DNA of 64,000 nt from contig JAAVVG010000018.1 of the NCBI GenBank assembly GCA_012976225.1, forward strand, positions 558,001 through 622,000, in the 5' to 3' direction. The notes beneath the pieces are model-generated. The model saw only the letters and a program-made list of their open reading frames with translations. It was not told the DNA's origin and did not search any database. Origin of the DNA: Golubevia sp. BC0850 (lineage: Eukaryota > Basidiomycota > Exobasidiomycetes > Golubeviales > Golubeviaceae). Positions 47,059-58,900 of this stretch are shown here, one piece after another (position 1 is the first letter of the stretch; each line of letters begins with the position of its first letter). Made by a program: the position numbers and the translations under genes.

Positions 47059-48598
47059 GATGGTCAAAAGTGAAAAGATCGAGCTGAGGATCTTGCAGGT
47101 AGAAGAGACAGGTGAGTGAGGATTCAAAGATTCGTTAGAGTGCTGGAACATGAAGTGAATCATCACTACTCATACCTCAGAACCTCTCTTCCCTTTCCCC
47201 TTCTCAGTTGGCGATGCATCAAAAGGAGAGAATTGCCTTTCAACAATTGATTGGATCTCTCCATTTCCTCCATTATCTTTTCCTTGAATCTTGTCATTCA
47301 ATTAAATCAATGATTTCACCTCCACTTCTTTGACGAAGGAGACCGGACTATGGAGGTGGATTCTGTGAGGGGTGGGGTGGTTCGACAGCTGAGGAAGATA
47401 GAGAAGGGCTCGTCACAACCTTGTGAAGATGTTTGCTATTCTTTTTCAAACTTGACGCTCAATCTAGCGTTCAAATTCTGTGTGTGAAACTGAGAGCAAA
47501 CTGAAAGTATCGTTGAGTTCAAAACTTGACTTGTCAACAATTGCGATAACATCTCACAGCCACCTCTCGTCTATCCCACCCTCTTGTTTGGGCTCCCTTT
47601 AGAAACAATGACACAGGTTCCGAGAATCTGATCTCGAGTCGTTATTAACGAAGTGAAACCGAAAAGATTAGCTGTGTTCTTGCACTCAGATCCAACCAAG
47701 TTGAGCAGACGGAAGAGGAGAATCGGCCGCAGATTTAACTGGAACGAGTGTTAGATCCCATACCAGAGTTGAAGTTGCTTCCAACAAAGGTGTAGACCTG
47801 TGTTCTTGACTGGAGCCAAAGTCGGGTGGCGAAGAATCTGCGCTTCCGAGGTTCAGCTTCGGCAATACTTTTGAAATTCGACCTTTTTGTTCTACGATTC
47901 CGCCCACTCCGTCTTGTCGTCCAAGATGAGCCCCCGAAAATACGATGCTACTCTCCAAAAGCTTCTACTTCTAGCCCAAGAAGCAAACATTAGCTGCCAA
48001 CTTTGAGCATGTTCCAGTATTTCTCTTTTTCTTCCCCTGTTCCCCACTCTTTCCTCCTTCATAGATTGAAAATGGGGTGAGATTTCCGAAATGAGATGCC
48101 GACAAGGCGTGGAGTGTCCGTATCTCCAGGTCATCTTACCACTTGATGACCCCGAGTTGAAAATGATGAAATGCTGTGCATGGAATTTGTATGTACTCAT
48201 AGAAATCGGAATGAAAGATCCCAGAGAAAAGTAGAAGGGAAGAGAAGAGAAAGAAGGGATGGATATCGGGAATCGCACCGACGATGGCTGGAGCACGCGG
48301 GTTGCTTCCCCAGAAAGTTGGATCTCTTCTCCTTCTTCTCAAAAACCACCTCGACTTCTTCGGTTTATCTTATCTGATCAATTGGAAGTAGAGATAGGAA
48401 TCTTCAAAGCAAGAAGCAAGAGGAAGATCTCATTCCGGAAGAAGATTCAATCTCATAGCCAGAAGTAGAACCCTTCCGTCTCCACTCATCAGGTTCTTTC
48501 GCGACACTACCTTCGACTTCTTTTCTCTCCCTCCAATTTCAAGCTATTCAGCTCCATACAACCCAATCCAATCCATCCAGAGTAGTAGAAGAAGAAGA
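47059..48598. other. 1.5 kb without a supported gene
   Basis: Only short overlapping frames without motifs. The minus strand near 48250-48320 resembles part of a tRNA (see the rejected list). The last 100 bp are leader-like sequence before the next start. Confidence 0.45.
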
Positions 48599-50389
48599 AT
48601 GACAGACGTTGATGGAACTGCTTCAATCTCTGCTGTAGAACGTTGCAGCACTTCAACTTCTTCCCCAATCCATCCTCATTCTCAAGTTGGTCCTTCTGAG
48701 TCTTCAACTTCAATCACTTCAACTTTCTCAACAGATTCGCTAACAACTCCTCAATCCTCAATTCTTCCAATCTCTTCGCCCAATCGAACCTGTTCAATTC
48801 TAGTGAACAAATCTGAACTACCCAAAATCTCATCAAGTCACAAGAACTTAGAATCACAATCCTCTTTTAAACAATCCTTGAAAGCAGCTTTCTTACATCC
48901 ACCTGCACCTGGAAAGTTAGCTAGAACAGATGGAAAACCTTTAGGGAAAAGTTTCATCAGAACTAAACCTATTAACTCTAGGGAAAAGATTTCTGGAGGT
49001 GAGATTTTAGATAGGGATCCAAGAGGTAGAGATGCAAGTGTTGGAGATGGTGTTAAAGCAGTGGAACTCTTACCTGAAGAGGTTGGCAGTGAGAATCAGA
49101 TTGGTGAGAGCGCGGTGATAGATGTAGAAGTTGGCCAAGAGGGAGATGGAGAGACTCAATCTTCAACTGAGAAAGAAGGTTCTATCATCTCTGAAAGTGG
49201 TTTGACCGATGGAATCCAAGCTAAAAGATCAAGATCAATCTCACCCAATCCACCTACTCAGAGAGTCAGACAACCCTCGATAGCTTCCTCCACCACCTCT
49301 TCAAGATCCAACAACACTTCTACTTCTTCTTCTAATCAATCTATCCACGCTATCAAATTCGCACCTTTACCTACAAGTGGTAGACTTAAAAGAGCTAACT
49401 CTATCACTATTGGTGTAGCCGCTAGAAGTCAACTCTTACATTCTCAAGGAAATGGTAGAAGTTGGCAAAGTCAACAACGACAATTCCCAGTCCCTGTTCA
49501 ACGGAATCATCCTATGCAACCTAGATCTAACAACAACGGTAACTGTCCTCCAAATCCTGGTATTTCCCAGCAGAATCAAAGAGACCAAGTTTACAACTCT
49601 AATTCTTTAACCAACTTTTCAAAACCTAAGATCGTAAGAACTAATTCATCCAACGATTCGAAATCAAGTGAGACTGACGGAGAACTTAAAAGAACTAAAT
49701 CTAGTTTATGGAAAAGAATGAGATCCACAAGTTCTTTATCTTCCAAATCTAATGCTTCACATGCTTCTTCTTCATCATCTATTCCATCTCCTACACAATC
49801 TAACAATGATTCAAATTCTTCAAACACGACGGTTGCAACTTCCAATTCTTCCAACATATCTCTCTCAGCATCTCCAGAAGCAGAAGAACCCGTGGATCCT
49901 CTGTCAAATCCCACCATCCCTAACCTTTCAACTTCTGAAGCTGTACCTGATGAAAGTGGACATGCAACTCCTAAACGGCCTTCTTCACCTCATCATCATC
50001 AACATCAACATCAACATCATTTCCCTGGACACTTAGATTTAGAAGATGAAGAAGGGGGAAGTAGAACTCCTAAAACCAACGGCAATGGTTTACACCATCC
50101 ACCACTTCAAAGAAGAGTTTCTACTGGTGCTTATTTGAAAGATCAATCCATTAGAGGAATGCAAGATGAAAGGAGAAAGGAATTCATTGGAGATGTGCAG
50201 GAGTTTAGGAATTTACATCCTGATAATGTTGGGTTTGAACATGGGGAGGAGGCAGTGAATGGAAATGGAAATGAAAATGACGAGGGTGAAGCGGAGGAAA
50301 GGAATCCTGGGGTGATTGCTAAGTGGATGAAAAGTTTGGGATTGGGAGGTGGCGAAGTTGAAGAGGAGGGGGGGGCAGAGGGAGGTTAA
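48599..50389 (+). CDS. Low-complexity Ser/Asn-rich protein of unknown function
   Basis: A 596-residue intronless frame. It is Ser/Thr/Asn-rich throughout with basic patches (LKRTKSSLWKRMRSTSSL) that look like phosphorylation sites, and a His/Gln run (HHHQHQHQHHF). The best ordered-looking parts are AIKFAPLPTSGRLKRANSIT with IGVAARSQLLH, and a C-terminal block QDERRKEFIGDVQEFRN with VIAKWMKSLGLGG. The first motif resembles a segment I associate with uncharacterised basidiomycete proteins. The frame ends soon after a G8 run (50368-50375). Skipping one G leads into a second acidic frame (VKVVDPEIENQAEEGEG...) that runs on to 50570, so the true C-terminus may be about 60 residues longer. Function unknown. 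Confidence 0.75.
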   Translation: MTDVDGTASISAVERCSTSTSSPIHPHSQVGPSESSTSITSTFSTDSLTTPQSSILPISSPNRTCSILVNKSELPKISSSHKNLESQSSFKQSLKAAFLHPPAPGKLARTDGKPLGKSFIRTKPINSREKISGGEILDRDPRGRDASVGDGVKAVELLPEEVGSENQIGESAVIDVEVGQEGDGETQSSTEKEGSIISESGLTDGIQAKRSRSISPNPPTQRVRQPSIASSTTSSRSNNTSTSSSNQSIHAIKFAPLPTSGRLKRANSITIGVAARSQLLHSQGNGRSWQSQQRQFPVPVQRNHPMQPRSNNNGNCPPNPGISQQNQRDQVYNSNSLTNFSKPKIVRTNSSNDSKSSETDGELKRTKSSLWKRMRSTSSLSSKSNASHASSSSSIPSPTQSNNDSNSSNTTVATSNSSNISLSASPEAEEPVDPLSNPTIPNLSTSEAVPDESGHATPKRPSSPHHHQHQHQHHFPGHLDLEDEEGGSRTPKTNGNGLHHPPLQRRVSTGAYLKDQSIRGMQDERRKEFIGDVQEFRNLHPDNVGFEHGEEAVNGNGNENDEGEAEERNPGVIAKWMKSLGLGGGEVEEEGGAEGG

Positions 50390-52338
50390 GGTGGTGGATC
50401 CTGAAATCGAGAATCAGGCGGAAGAAGGAGAGGGAGAGGGAGAAAAGCAGGAGGAAGGGGAAGAAACGATAGATGAAGAAGAAATCGAAGCAGAAAAATT
50501 GGCTGAAGAAGCTTTTGAACATTCTAAGGTGAAAGGAGTTGGGAAAGAAAAGGTTTCGGAAAAGACGTAGAATGAGGACAGAACCAAAAAGGTGAGTCCC
50601 AAATGTCAGCGGGTTGCAAAGAATTTTGGATGGCTTTGCTGATGATCGTTCTCTCTCTTCTCCTTCGATCTTTCTAGTTCTTCTTCCGAACCCGTACCCT
50701 TCTTCATCTACTGGCATCTCAAAATCTAGTGACTCTTACAACAGCCGCGAATCGCTTCAAACCTTCGAATTCTTCAATCTCAGATTACTTTCTATCCTCT
50801 CTAATTCAAGCCTCACATATCCGAGTGATACACTCTCCTTTGCTCTTTCTCAAAACTTTCCTTACCTAACGATACCTCTCCTTCTTAATCTAGTTTCCTC
50901 AGATGCTTTATCTTTTTACATAATATAGTACAGAGTCTCTTGACCAGATTTTCATAGCTTTCTATGTGTACAGCACAGCAACTCCTTTCTTATAATGAAC
51001 AATTGTTTCGTCGCTTAATTCGCATACAAACTCAAACTCGACAGACAAATTCGTATTGAAAGGTTTGTTTGCAAGTTGAAATTAGATTAAGACACGACAA
51101 AAATCAGAGATAAAAGCCAAATGGGAAAGTGACCGAAGCATCATGTTAAGGAATGCCACTCGGTTTTGTAGGCGTTTGACTTACCATTATTCCTTGATCT
51201 CGCTTCCAACAGCTCCCTTGCATACAAACAAATAAAATCAGGTCCAACGAGGCCAGTGTCTCGTCCTCCTCTGTTACCAGATCTCGCTGGACGGTAAGAA
51301 TTTCTGACCACAAGTTCCGTTAGATCTTGATTGAAGACTCCACGTTTTCTTGGAGTAGCTTGGGATCTTGAGTGAGACCTTAACCAGCTCTCTGAACGCT
51401 GCTATCCAATTCAATTCAACTCTCTGAACGCTGCGGGAGCATCCTTGTTGAGATTGGATTGTGAAATGTTAAAAGAGTTTGTGAATGCGGTGAGCCAGGT
51501 CTCGAGATCTCTTACGGTCTTGCCTTCATCAGCCAACCCCTACCCTCCTCCGGTGGATCGATTCCCAATCAAGCAGCCCCAAAACTGACTCAGATTTGTT
51601 CTTTGATCATGTCCGAGCCGCTAGAGGTTCATATCTGGCAGACAGTCTACGATACTCACGAGCTTGCTTCCTCCTTGTTCAGCTTGCTGCTGTTCCTCTC
51701 TCAACGCCTCCTCTTCCTTCAGAAACAGCCTATCGCCTTCTCTGAATGTTTGAGTCTTCTGTCCATCATCTATCGGCTCCTCTTTCCCTACGGTCTGCAA
51801 GCTACCACAGTCGCATCTGCTCGCATCTACTCGGATCGTGAAAATGCCAATCATTTGGATCTAGATCCAGAGATCTGAGAAAAGCTCTGATGACTTTGGA
51901 TATCGAAGTGGGCTCCGCGAAATTGTCTTAGCTTTAGGTAGTCTTCTTATGTTAAGCCACCATGCCTGGGGTTGAAGCAGAGAAGGACATCCTGGAGGTG
52001 TTGTTCTCTCATCATCAAGAACAGCAGCTCGATGGATTGGACGGGAAGGAGTTCTACGCCAGATTGACGATTGACGTTCTGTCTCCTTGAACATGATCAA
52101 AGTGAATGGATCTTCATTTCAGGAGGGAGAGAGTGAGAGTGAGTGGTTCAAAAGAGAAGTTGCTTCGCTCTCCTTCTTGACTTCGTCACATTCATCCAAA
52201 AATCAGCAATCTTTCATTCTGAGCCTCAAGGTAGATGGAGCTTCCAGATTGTTGCTTCTATTTGCTCATCAGTCGTTACACTGACACTACTATCATCGCT
52301 TCCTTCTTCTCTTCCACTTCTCTCTCACACACAACCAG
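50390..52338. other. Possible extended C-terminus, then a gene-poor stretch
   Basis: 50390-50570 continues an acidic reading frame probably belonging to the preceding gene, and GTGAGT at 50591 may be a 3' intron donor. From 50600 to 52338 there are only short frames. An internal 20-bp repeat (TTCAACTCTCTGAACGCTG type) occurs at about 51387 and 51417. A 42-residue acidic frame starting MPGVEAEKDILEVL at 51961 is unassigned. Confidence 0.4.
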
Positions 52339-53096
52339 CATGGTCTCAATCAACGACGCTCTACCATTCAAAGCCCTCTTCTCCATCTTCAAATGGCTGC
52401 TTTCAAATCAAGCCTTCAGACTCAGAGTAGTATGCAGACCCTGGAAGGAGATCATAGACGAAAACAAGCCCTCCTCTTCGGATCTTGTGGACTGCAAATT
52501 TACCTGAATGCCTTCAACTTCAGTCAGACATCTATCAGAACCTCTCATCTCTAGTCTTGATGGACTCTCGGAGCCACTCGGATTGGGGAAGGATCCTCTC
52601 CCAGCCAGCTCAAACTCTGAAGCATCTAAGGCTCAGTTTGGAAGGAAGTGCAAAAGGGATAGCTCCACTCCAGTTTCCACAGCTGGAAGTGCTAGTGATT
52701 AATGAGCAAGATGCTCGTTTCCCAAGCTGGATCGTGATTCCGTCGACGACGAAGGTGGCGTTAGTCTATCCACACTCTAATCTGCCATCAATCTCTGAAC
52801 TAAGCATCTATTATATTTTTCACTGGGAGGATATCTCTGGTAGATGCCCAATTTTACAATCTCTCCCCTTTTAATATGGCTTTGCCATGTTTCAGGACGT
52901 TCTAGCTCTGCTTTCAGCAAGGAGGGACAACGTGAAGGCAGGAATGAAGGTCGATGGAATCAAGATGGAACCTCTCAAGAAACTCGTTATCCAGTTTAAA
53001 GGTCTCGGTCAAACAGATAAAACGAAGCTAGGCGAATTTGTAGAATGTCTAGTAGATTGGGATTCTGAACCTAAACTCTGGGAAGTTGAGATCTAA
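52339..53096 (+). pseudogene. F-box protein relic with internal deletion
   Basis: It starts with a good F-box (MVSINDALPFKALFSIFKWL, RLRVVCRPWKEIIDENKP). It then jumps, by a deletion of about 360 bp relative to the paralogue at 28334-29444, to SSSDLVDC and a shift of frame. The distal half is open again (LVLMDSRSHSDWGRIL, LKHLRLSLEG, LEVLVINEQDARFPSW) until the TAA at 52872-52874. It then runs on in the same frame to the family end LWEVEI at 53096. From about 52690 on it is almost identical to the relic at 28-29 kb. Confidence 0.7.
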
Positions 53097-54085
53097 GATC
53101 TTGATCGGTGAGTCAATTCTCTCCTGACTTTGAGCATGCCCCAGCAGCCCTTTTCTCTTTTTCTTCCTTCTGATTCTCCATGACTTCTGTTTCTTTCAGA
53201 CTTGGTCTCTACCCTGTTAGCCTGGAGAGGTGGCATCTCTCAGATTGAAGCTGTTCTGACCCTCACGTCGTAAGTCAACCGTTCTCTCTCGCCAACTTTC
53301 TTTATTCCTTCTATTCGCTCTCTAATTCTTCTCTCTTATCCCTGGCCCTCTCAGATTTGACGGGAATCTGTCAACTTCAATTCTTCGCGTGCCACTTCTA
53401 TATGAAAGAGATCCTTCCAGAAGAGTGTATCAAACGCTCCCTATTCAACCTTTTCCCTCCTTTGATCATGCCTTCAAGTTGCAGGTGATTTCCTCTCCTC
53501 TTTGAAACTTAGTCCTCCTAACTCCCTGAATTTCAACTCTCCACCTCACTTTCACTGAATCATTTTGAACTTCCTCTTCTCGCTCTCATGGATCGGACGT
53601 CTTCAAGAATGCAATTAACGCTTCAACTCGCCTACCAAGACTTTGACGAGAACGCAAGGAATGCACGGAAGATGAGTTTGGAGATTTTCGCCTTTTCCTC
53701 GTTCTCAACCCTCAAAGTCTCCTCTCTTTTCGCATCTCGAGCCGACAATCTCGCTCTCTAAGACTTTGTACTATCTTCTTCGACGTTTGCGAATTCACCG
53801 ACTCGCTGACTCTCTAGAATTCTTCGTGTGATCGATACATAGGCTTCCGCTCTGAACTTGCTCTTTGATCCTCGCTGCCATTTCAAGAAGAAGAGCACCT
53901 TCCCTTGCTTTAATGCTCATCAGTTCAGCAGCAGTCGATTTCAGTTTTTTTTTCAACCTCCTTTATGGGAAGAGAAGGACAAAGGGAGCTTTGTGACGCT
54001 CGGGCCACGCGATTGTTGATTGCCTCGAGGTCGCTCCACTGAGACTCTCTCTCTCCTCGACCACCACAACACAATCTCATTCAAT
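53097..54085. other. F-box downstream homology and BRCT gene promoter
   Basis: 53097-53410 duplicates 29445-29757 nearly exactly and resembles 29757-29900 more loosely afterwards. From about 53650 there is unique sequence leading to the BRCT gene. No gene is seen. Confidence 0.55.
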
Positions 54086-55393
54086 ATGCCTCCCAAATCA
54101 ACTTCCGATTCAGCTGCTTCCAACCGCAAATCTTCTCGTGAGATCAAGCCAGCAGGTCCACCAAAGCCAAGTTCTGCTCAATCTGAAGCTGCTCCAAAAG
54201 GTAAAGCCAAAGCCAAAGCTCCCCCAAAAGCAGCAGCATCAAAGCGCAAAGCCAAAGTAGGGGAGGAAAACGAAGATGAAGAAGAGGAAGAGGAGGAAGA
54301 AGAAGAGAAACCAAAAGCAAAGAAACCAAAAGCTGCTCCCAAAAAGGCTCCTGCTAAGAAGGCAGCTCCAGCAGCCACTTCTCAAGAGCTCGCAGGTAAG
54401 ATCTTTATCTTCACTGGTAAACTCTCTCATATGACTCGTGATCAAGCTTCATCTTACGTCACTACCAAAGGTGGAAAGGTAGCCAAATCAGTATCTAAGG
54501 GCACTAAGCTTACCCATGCTGTTTTAGGGGAAGACGTTGGAGCTGTCAAGATGAATGAGATTCAAGAAAGAGACATTGAAGTCATGAACGAGAAAGAATT
54601 TATGGATTTGGTAGGATTCAAATTGGAGAGAGATGTAGATGAGGACGAGGACGATGAGGGAGAGAATGGAGAAGGTTCATCATCTCCCAAGAAGTGAGTC
54701 ATACTGTGTGGTTGTATGCGACGGATTGGAAGCGATGGAGATGTTGTGATAGATCAGAGCTGCTATAGGGTACTTCCATCGAGATGAGAAAGGAGGGATG
54801 AAAAGGAACGTGGTGATGAAGGTGATTGATTAGCAGCAAGGTCTTCTATCCAACTGATAGGAGAAGAAGCGTTGATTTCTCACCTGCATCCAAACCTTTC
54901 CACTCTGATCATTCATTATTGTCGCTTCAGGAAATTTGTCTTCAAAGGAAAAAGCACTGACTTGTTGTTCCACCATCTTTCATTTTTTTGCCACCCACTC
55001 AGAACCATCATCCCCTACAAAGGAAAGAACGAATTCTCTCCCGTAGATCTCTCCACTCTAAAGCCTGCAACCTACACCTCTCTCAAAGGAGTTAGAGTCC
55101 TCTTTACCGGTACTCTCGAATTGGATAGAGGTATCGCTCAAAAATTAGCTGAGAGGAAAGGGGCCAACATTGCAAAATCTTTAAGTGGAACTACTCAACT
55201 AGTTGTTTTGGGTACTAAAGCTGGACCTAAGAAGTTGAACGATATCCAAAAGAAAGGGATTATGACCACTGATGAAGAAGGATTTTACAAACTGGTTGGA
55301 CATGTGAAGGGAGAAGAAGTACCTGCGTTTGGTGGAGAGGATGAGGAGTTAGACGAAGAAGATGAAGATGAAGATGAAGAAGGCGAAGAATAA
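54086..55393 (+). CDS. Protein with two BRCT domains and a basic/acidic N-terminus
   Basis: Two exons, 54086-54693 and 55003-55393, 332 residues from MPPKSTSDS; an upstream in-frame Met at 54020 is less favoured. The first 100 residues are Lys/Ala/Pro-rich with a Glu run, histone-H1-like, probably DNA-binding and nuclear. The first BRCT, at about 105-185, is LAGKIFIFTGKLSHMTRDQA, TTKGGKVAKSVSKGTKLTHAV and MNEKEFMDLVG. The second, at about 222-300, is LKGVRVLFTGTLELDRGIAQ, ERKGANIAKSLSGTTQLVVLG and TTDEEGFYKLVG. Both are of the single BRCT kind found in RFC1, PARP1 and bacterial LigA. The C-terminus is a Glu/Asp tail. Likely a chromatin or DNA-repair factor; no closer orthologue recognised. 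Confidence 0.85.
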
Positions 55394-55953
55394 AGGTACC
55401 AACAAAGACGAAGAGGGGATAACGGTGGGAAGAAGGTACAGGTCGGTTGATAAGATATTGACATGAAATGAAAGAAAAGCTCTGTAACGAAAGGAACGAC
55501 TACCAGAAAACCAAAGAACAATCGAATCTTGAACGGCTATAAATTTGGTGAAAGTGACGAGAAACCGCAGAGTTGAACAAGGATGGAAAGTTGTCTTTCT
55601 CCTGTGATGGTTTGAGAATTACGATCCCATCTTCGTATGTCCTCAAACTCCTTGATGCCTGATTAACTCCTCCTTCACGATTGATTTCCACCTCGCAGAT
55701 TAATTCAAGCGACATCCGTCTAGAGTGATGTTCGACAAATCGAAAGACTCCAAATATGTGAGAGGAATTTGGAATTAAAGTTGTGATCTATTCGTTATCT
55801 AAAGCACAAAGTAAAGAAGGGGTGGCATAAAAGAAAAATGATTCTGAGAAGAAAAAAGAGAAAAGGGGGATAGAAAGAAGTGCAGAAGGGCCTTATGAAC
55901 ATTTTTGAAGGAGAAGTTAGGACACTGACAAGACGAAGGCAGAGGGGCTTCTT
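55394..55953. other. Convergent 3' intergenic region
   Basis: 560 bp between the stops of the BRCT gene and RRP12. No gene is seen. Confidence 0.6.
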
Positions 55954-58900
55954 CTATCTCCTCTGTTTCTTGATTCCCTTTCCAGTCAAACTGACGTCGT
56001 TGGATCTTCCGCCCTTCTTCTTTCCTCCTACTTGAGATAGAGGAACTGTCGTGAGGGAAGGGGGCACAAGGAGAAACAGGGTCAGAACAGCATTTCCACT
56101 TTGAATGAGAGTCACGCAAGTACCAGCTTTTCTTTTGCAGAGTACAAGAGAAGAGACTAAGAGAAAAGAGAAAAAGAAGACTCACCATAAGCATAAGGAC
56201 TTTTTCCATCCTTCATAACATCACCCTTAGCTTTCTTAGCTCTAAATTCTCCACCCAAGAGTTCTTTCTCCTTTCTAACTTTCTTATCTTTCTTCCTACC
56301 ATTTCCGTTGGCCTCTTGACCATTTCCAGCAGCTTTAGCAGCCAGATCTGCCAACCTTCTCTCTTCAGCATCTTCATCATTCATTTGCATCTCATCGATT
56401 TCATCTTCTTGATTTCTAGTTCTCTTATTATTCTTGTTGAATTTCACAGCACCACCTCTACCGATAGTATGGCCATCTAAACCTTGTTCTTTTTCGATAT
56501 AAGCTCTACCAGTACCATCAATTCTTTGACTAGTGACTTCTTCCATTTTAGAATCTCCATCATCGATAATCATTCTACCAGTAGCTTGATCCAATTCGAA
56601 CTTTTCCGATTCTTTACCTGGGATCCTTTTGTTTTTGGAATAAGCGTTCCTAGAAGTTGAAGCTGAATGAGTTCCACCCATAATAGCAGAACGATCTAAA
56701 AGATCTAAAGGTTCATCGTCATCTTCAAGAATATAAGTTTCGTCATTATTCGACTTCTGTTTGGCAGCTGCTTTTCTAGCTTTCTTCTCATCGTAAGCTT
56801 CTTTTCCTGTTAATTTTTTTGGCTTAGTATTGTTTGAACCAGTCATGGTAGGTTGTTGAGGAGCATCCTCATCATCAGTATCGATTTCAGATTCTGAACC
56901 ATAAATTGCATCTTCGAAAGCATCAGTTCCAGTTGATTTCATAGTTCTAGCACCCATTCTGTTGACTTGATCATCTTCATCATCATCTTGACCATTTTCT
57001 TCCTCGTCCTTCTCGTTCTTCCTTCTCTTAGCCCTATCCTTTCTCTTCTTGATGTTCATGATCAACTTCCTGTTCTCCTCGTCAGTGACTTGTTCAATCC
57101 TTTCGAAACCGAACTTTCTCAAAAGTCTTTCGAACAAATGTCTGACTTTGGATTTGAAGTGTTGCTTGTGTTCTTTCGACCATCCTAACAGAGCGGGAAC
57201 TAGCTTGTCTAGATGCTTGTCAACTAGACTGACATCCAGAACTAAGATTATGACTTTGGATAATCCCAAAGCAGCCTTGACGATTTCTCTATTCGTTGAA
57301 GAGACGAATAGGATGAGAGTCTCGATTAGTTCGTTCAGAGTACCATTAGAACAATCCTCGTTGAAGGAATAAAGGAGACGAGCAATCGAAGTTAAAGTAG
57401 CAGAGATCATATGAGGAGAGTTTCCAGCTAAACCGGCACAGACCATAGTGATGTATTCCTCGATCGAAGCATTGGTCTCTTCATCATTTTCGGTTTCCAT
57501 CTGATCTTCCTCTTCCATATCTTCATCGTCCTTCTTGTTTGCACCTTCGACTAAACCTTTCTTGACTGTTCCACCTTGTTTCATCTTCTCTCCCATCATT
57601 ACTAGAAGTTCATAGGCTTTCTCTCTAGTTCCGACATTGGTTTCCTTAGTTCCCAAAACAGCTTCTGGAATGATACTTGGTAAATGATGCATTTCATCCT
57701 TTGGAATTCTAGGAACTAAAGCAGTCAGCAAAGCGATTCTGTCTCTCTTAGCTCCGGGAACTACGTTGCTAGTTGCACCTCTCAGTTTGGTTAATAGTTC
57801 ACCAACTAGATTGCCAGAAGAAGAGTTGGTTAATTCTAAGATTTGAGCTCCCTTTTCACCAGAAACCAACCTCGTGAGAATTCTGTAAGTCTTCTTTTGA
57901 ATTCCGGAATCACCATTCTTAAGTAGTTGATCTGAGATGGCGACTTTGAAAAGCTTGTTGGCTTCTGAAGATGGAGATCCAACTTCTAGATGAGGAGATA
58001 AGACAATCAAAAGATCCAACATGGTGTGAGGCAGAGGTGGAATCGAGCCAGCACCGGTTTCTCTATCTCTTGAAGGAACTAACTCTGGTAAAGTCTGATT
58101 CAGTAAACCGATAACCTTCTCGTAAGTGTTCTTCAAATCTTCCTTATTTGCGATCTTTAAGTAAGAAGACAAAGTCTCAGCAACATAACCTCTACTTTCA
58201 CCTGGAGATTGAGCGAAGATATCGAAGAAAGTAGCTAGGAGGTTTGGAGTCAAAGTTCTAAGATAGTCTAAGTTTTCCTTTCCACTAGCTTGCTTCAGTC
58301 CGAAAGATCCCATTAAAATATCAGCCGGAGCTGAGGATTTGGCCAAAACCTCGTTCCTTTCCACCAGATTTTGTAAACCTTTGAAAATAGTAGGTCTTAG
58401 GTTAGTCTGAGATTTCAAAACGTTAGTCAAAAGATTTGCAAAGTTCTCGTTAAAGGATTTGATTAAATCGATTGGCATATCACAATAACCAGGGAATAAA
58501 GACCAAATCTGATCAACCAAAGCTTCATAAACTTTTCCTTCAATTGGTCTTGAAACGTTTCCTTCGGAGTCTAAAGATTCAGCCTCGACTTTTCGGTTGA
58601 ATAATTGTTCACTTAGAGGAATCATTTCGTTAACGAAATGCGACAACGAAGTGTTTGTAATCTTGGATTTCATTAAAGGTAATAACCAAGCTCTACCGCC
58701 AATCGTTTCTCCATTTTCTCCCATTAAACCTAGAGGTAGGATGTTGAGAATTGACGAAGGTCCACAAACTTCGACAGCAATTCCCAAAACCAGATCCGCA
58801 TATTCTCTTTGCTCAAAGTTTGGTTGAGATCTTAAGTCTCCGATAATCTTGACTAGAGGTAGAAGAAGAAGGGTAGCTGAAGTTTCAGGTCTGCTAGAAG

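Noticed and set aside
48250-48320. tRNA-like sequence on the minus strand with a near-consensus B box (GGTGCGATTCCC)
   Set aside because: No acceptor stem, D arm or anticodon arm pairs properly; at best an old tRNA relic.
56967-57372. Plus-strand frames inside RRP12
   Set aside because: Shadows of the acidic, repeat-rich RRP12 coding strand.
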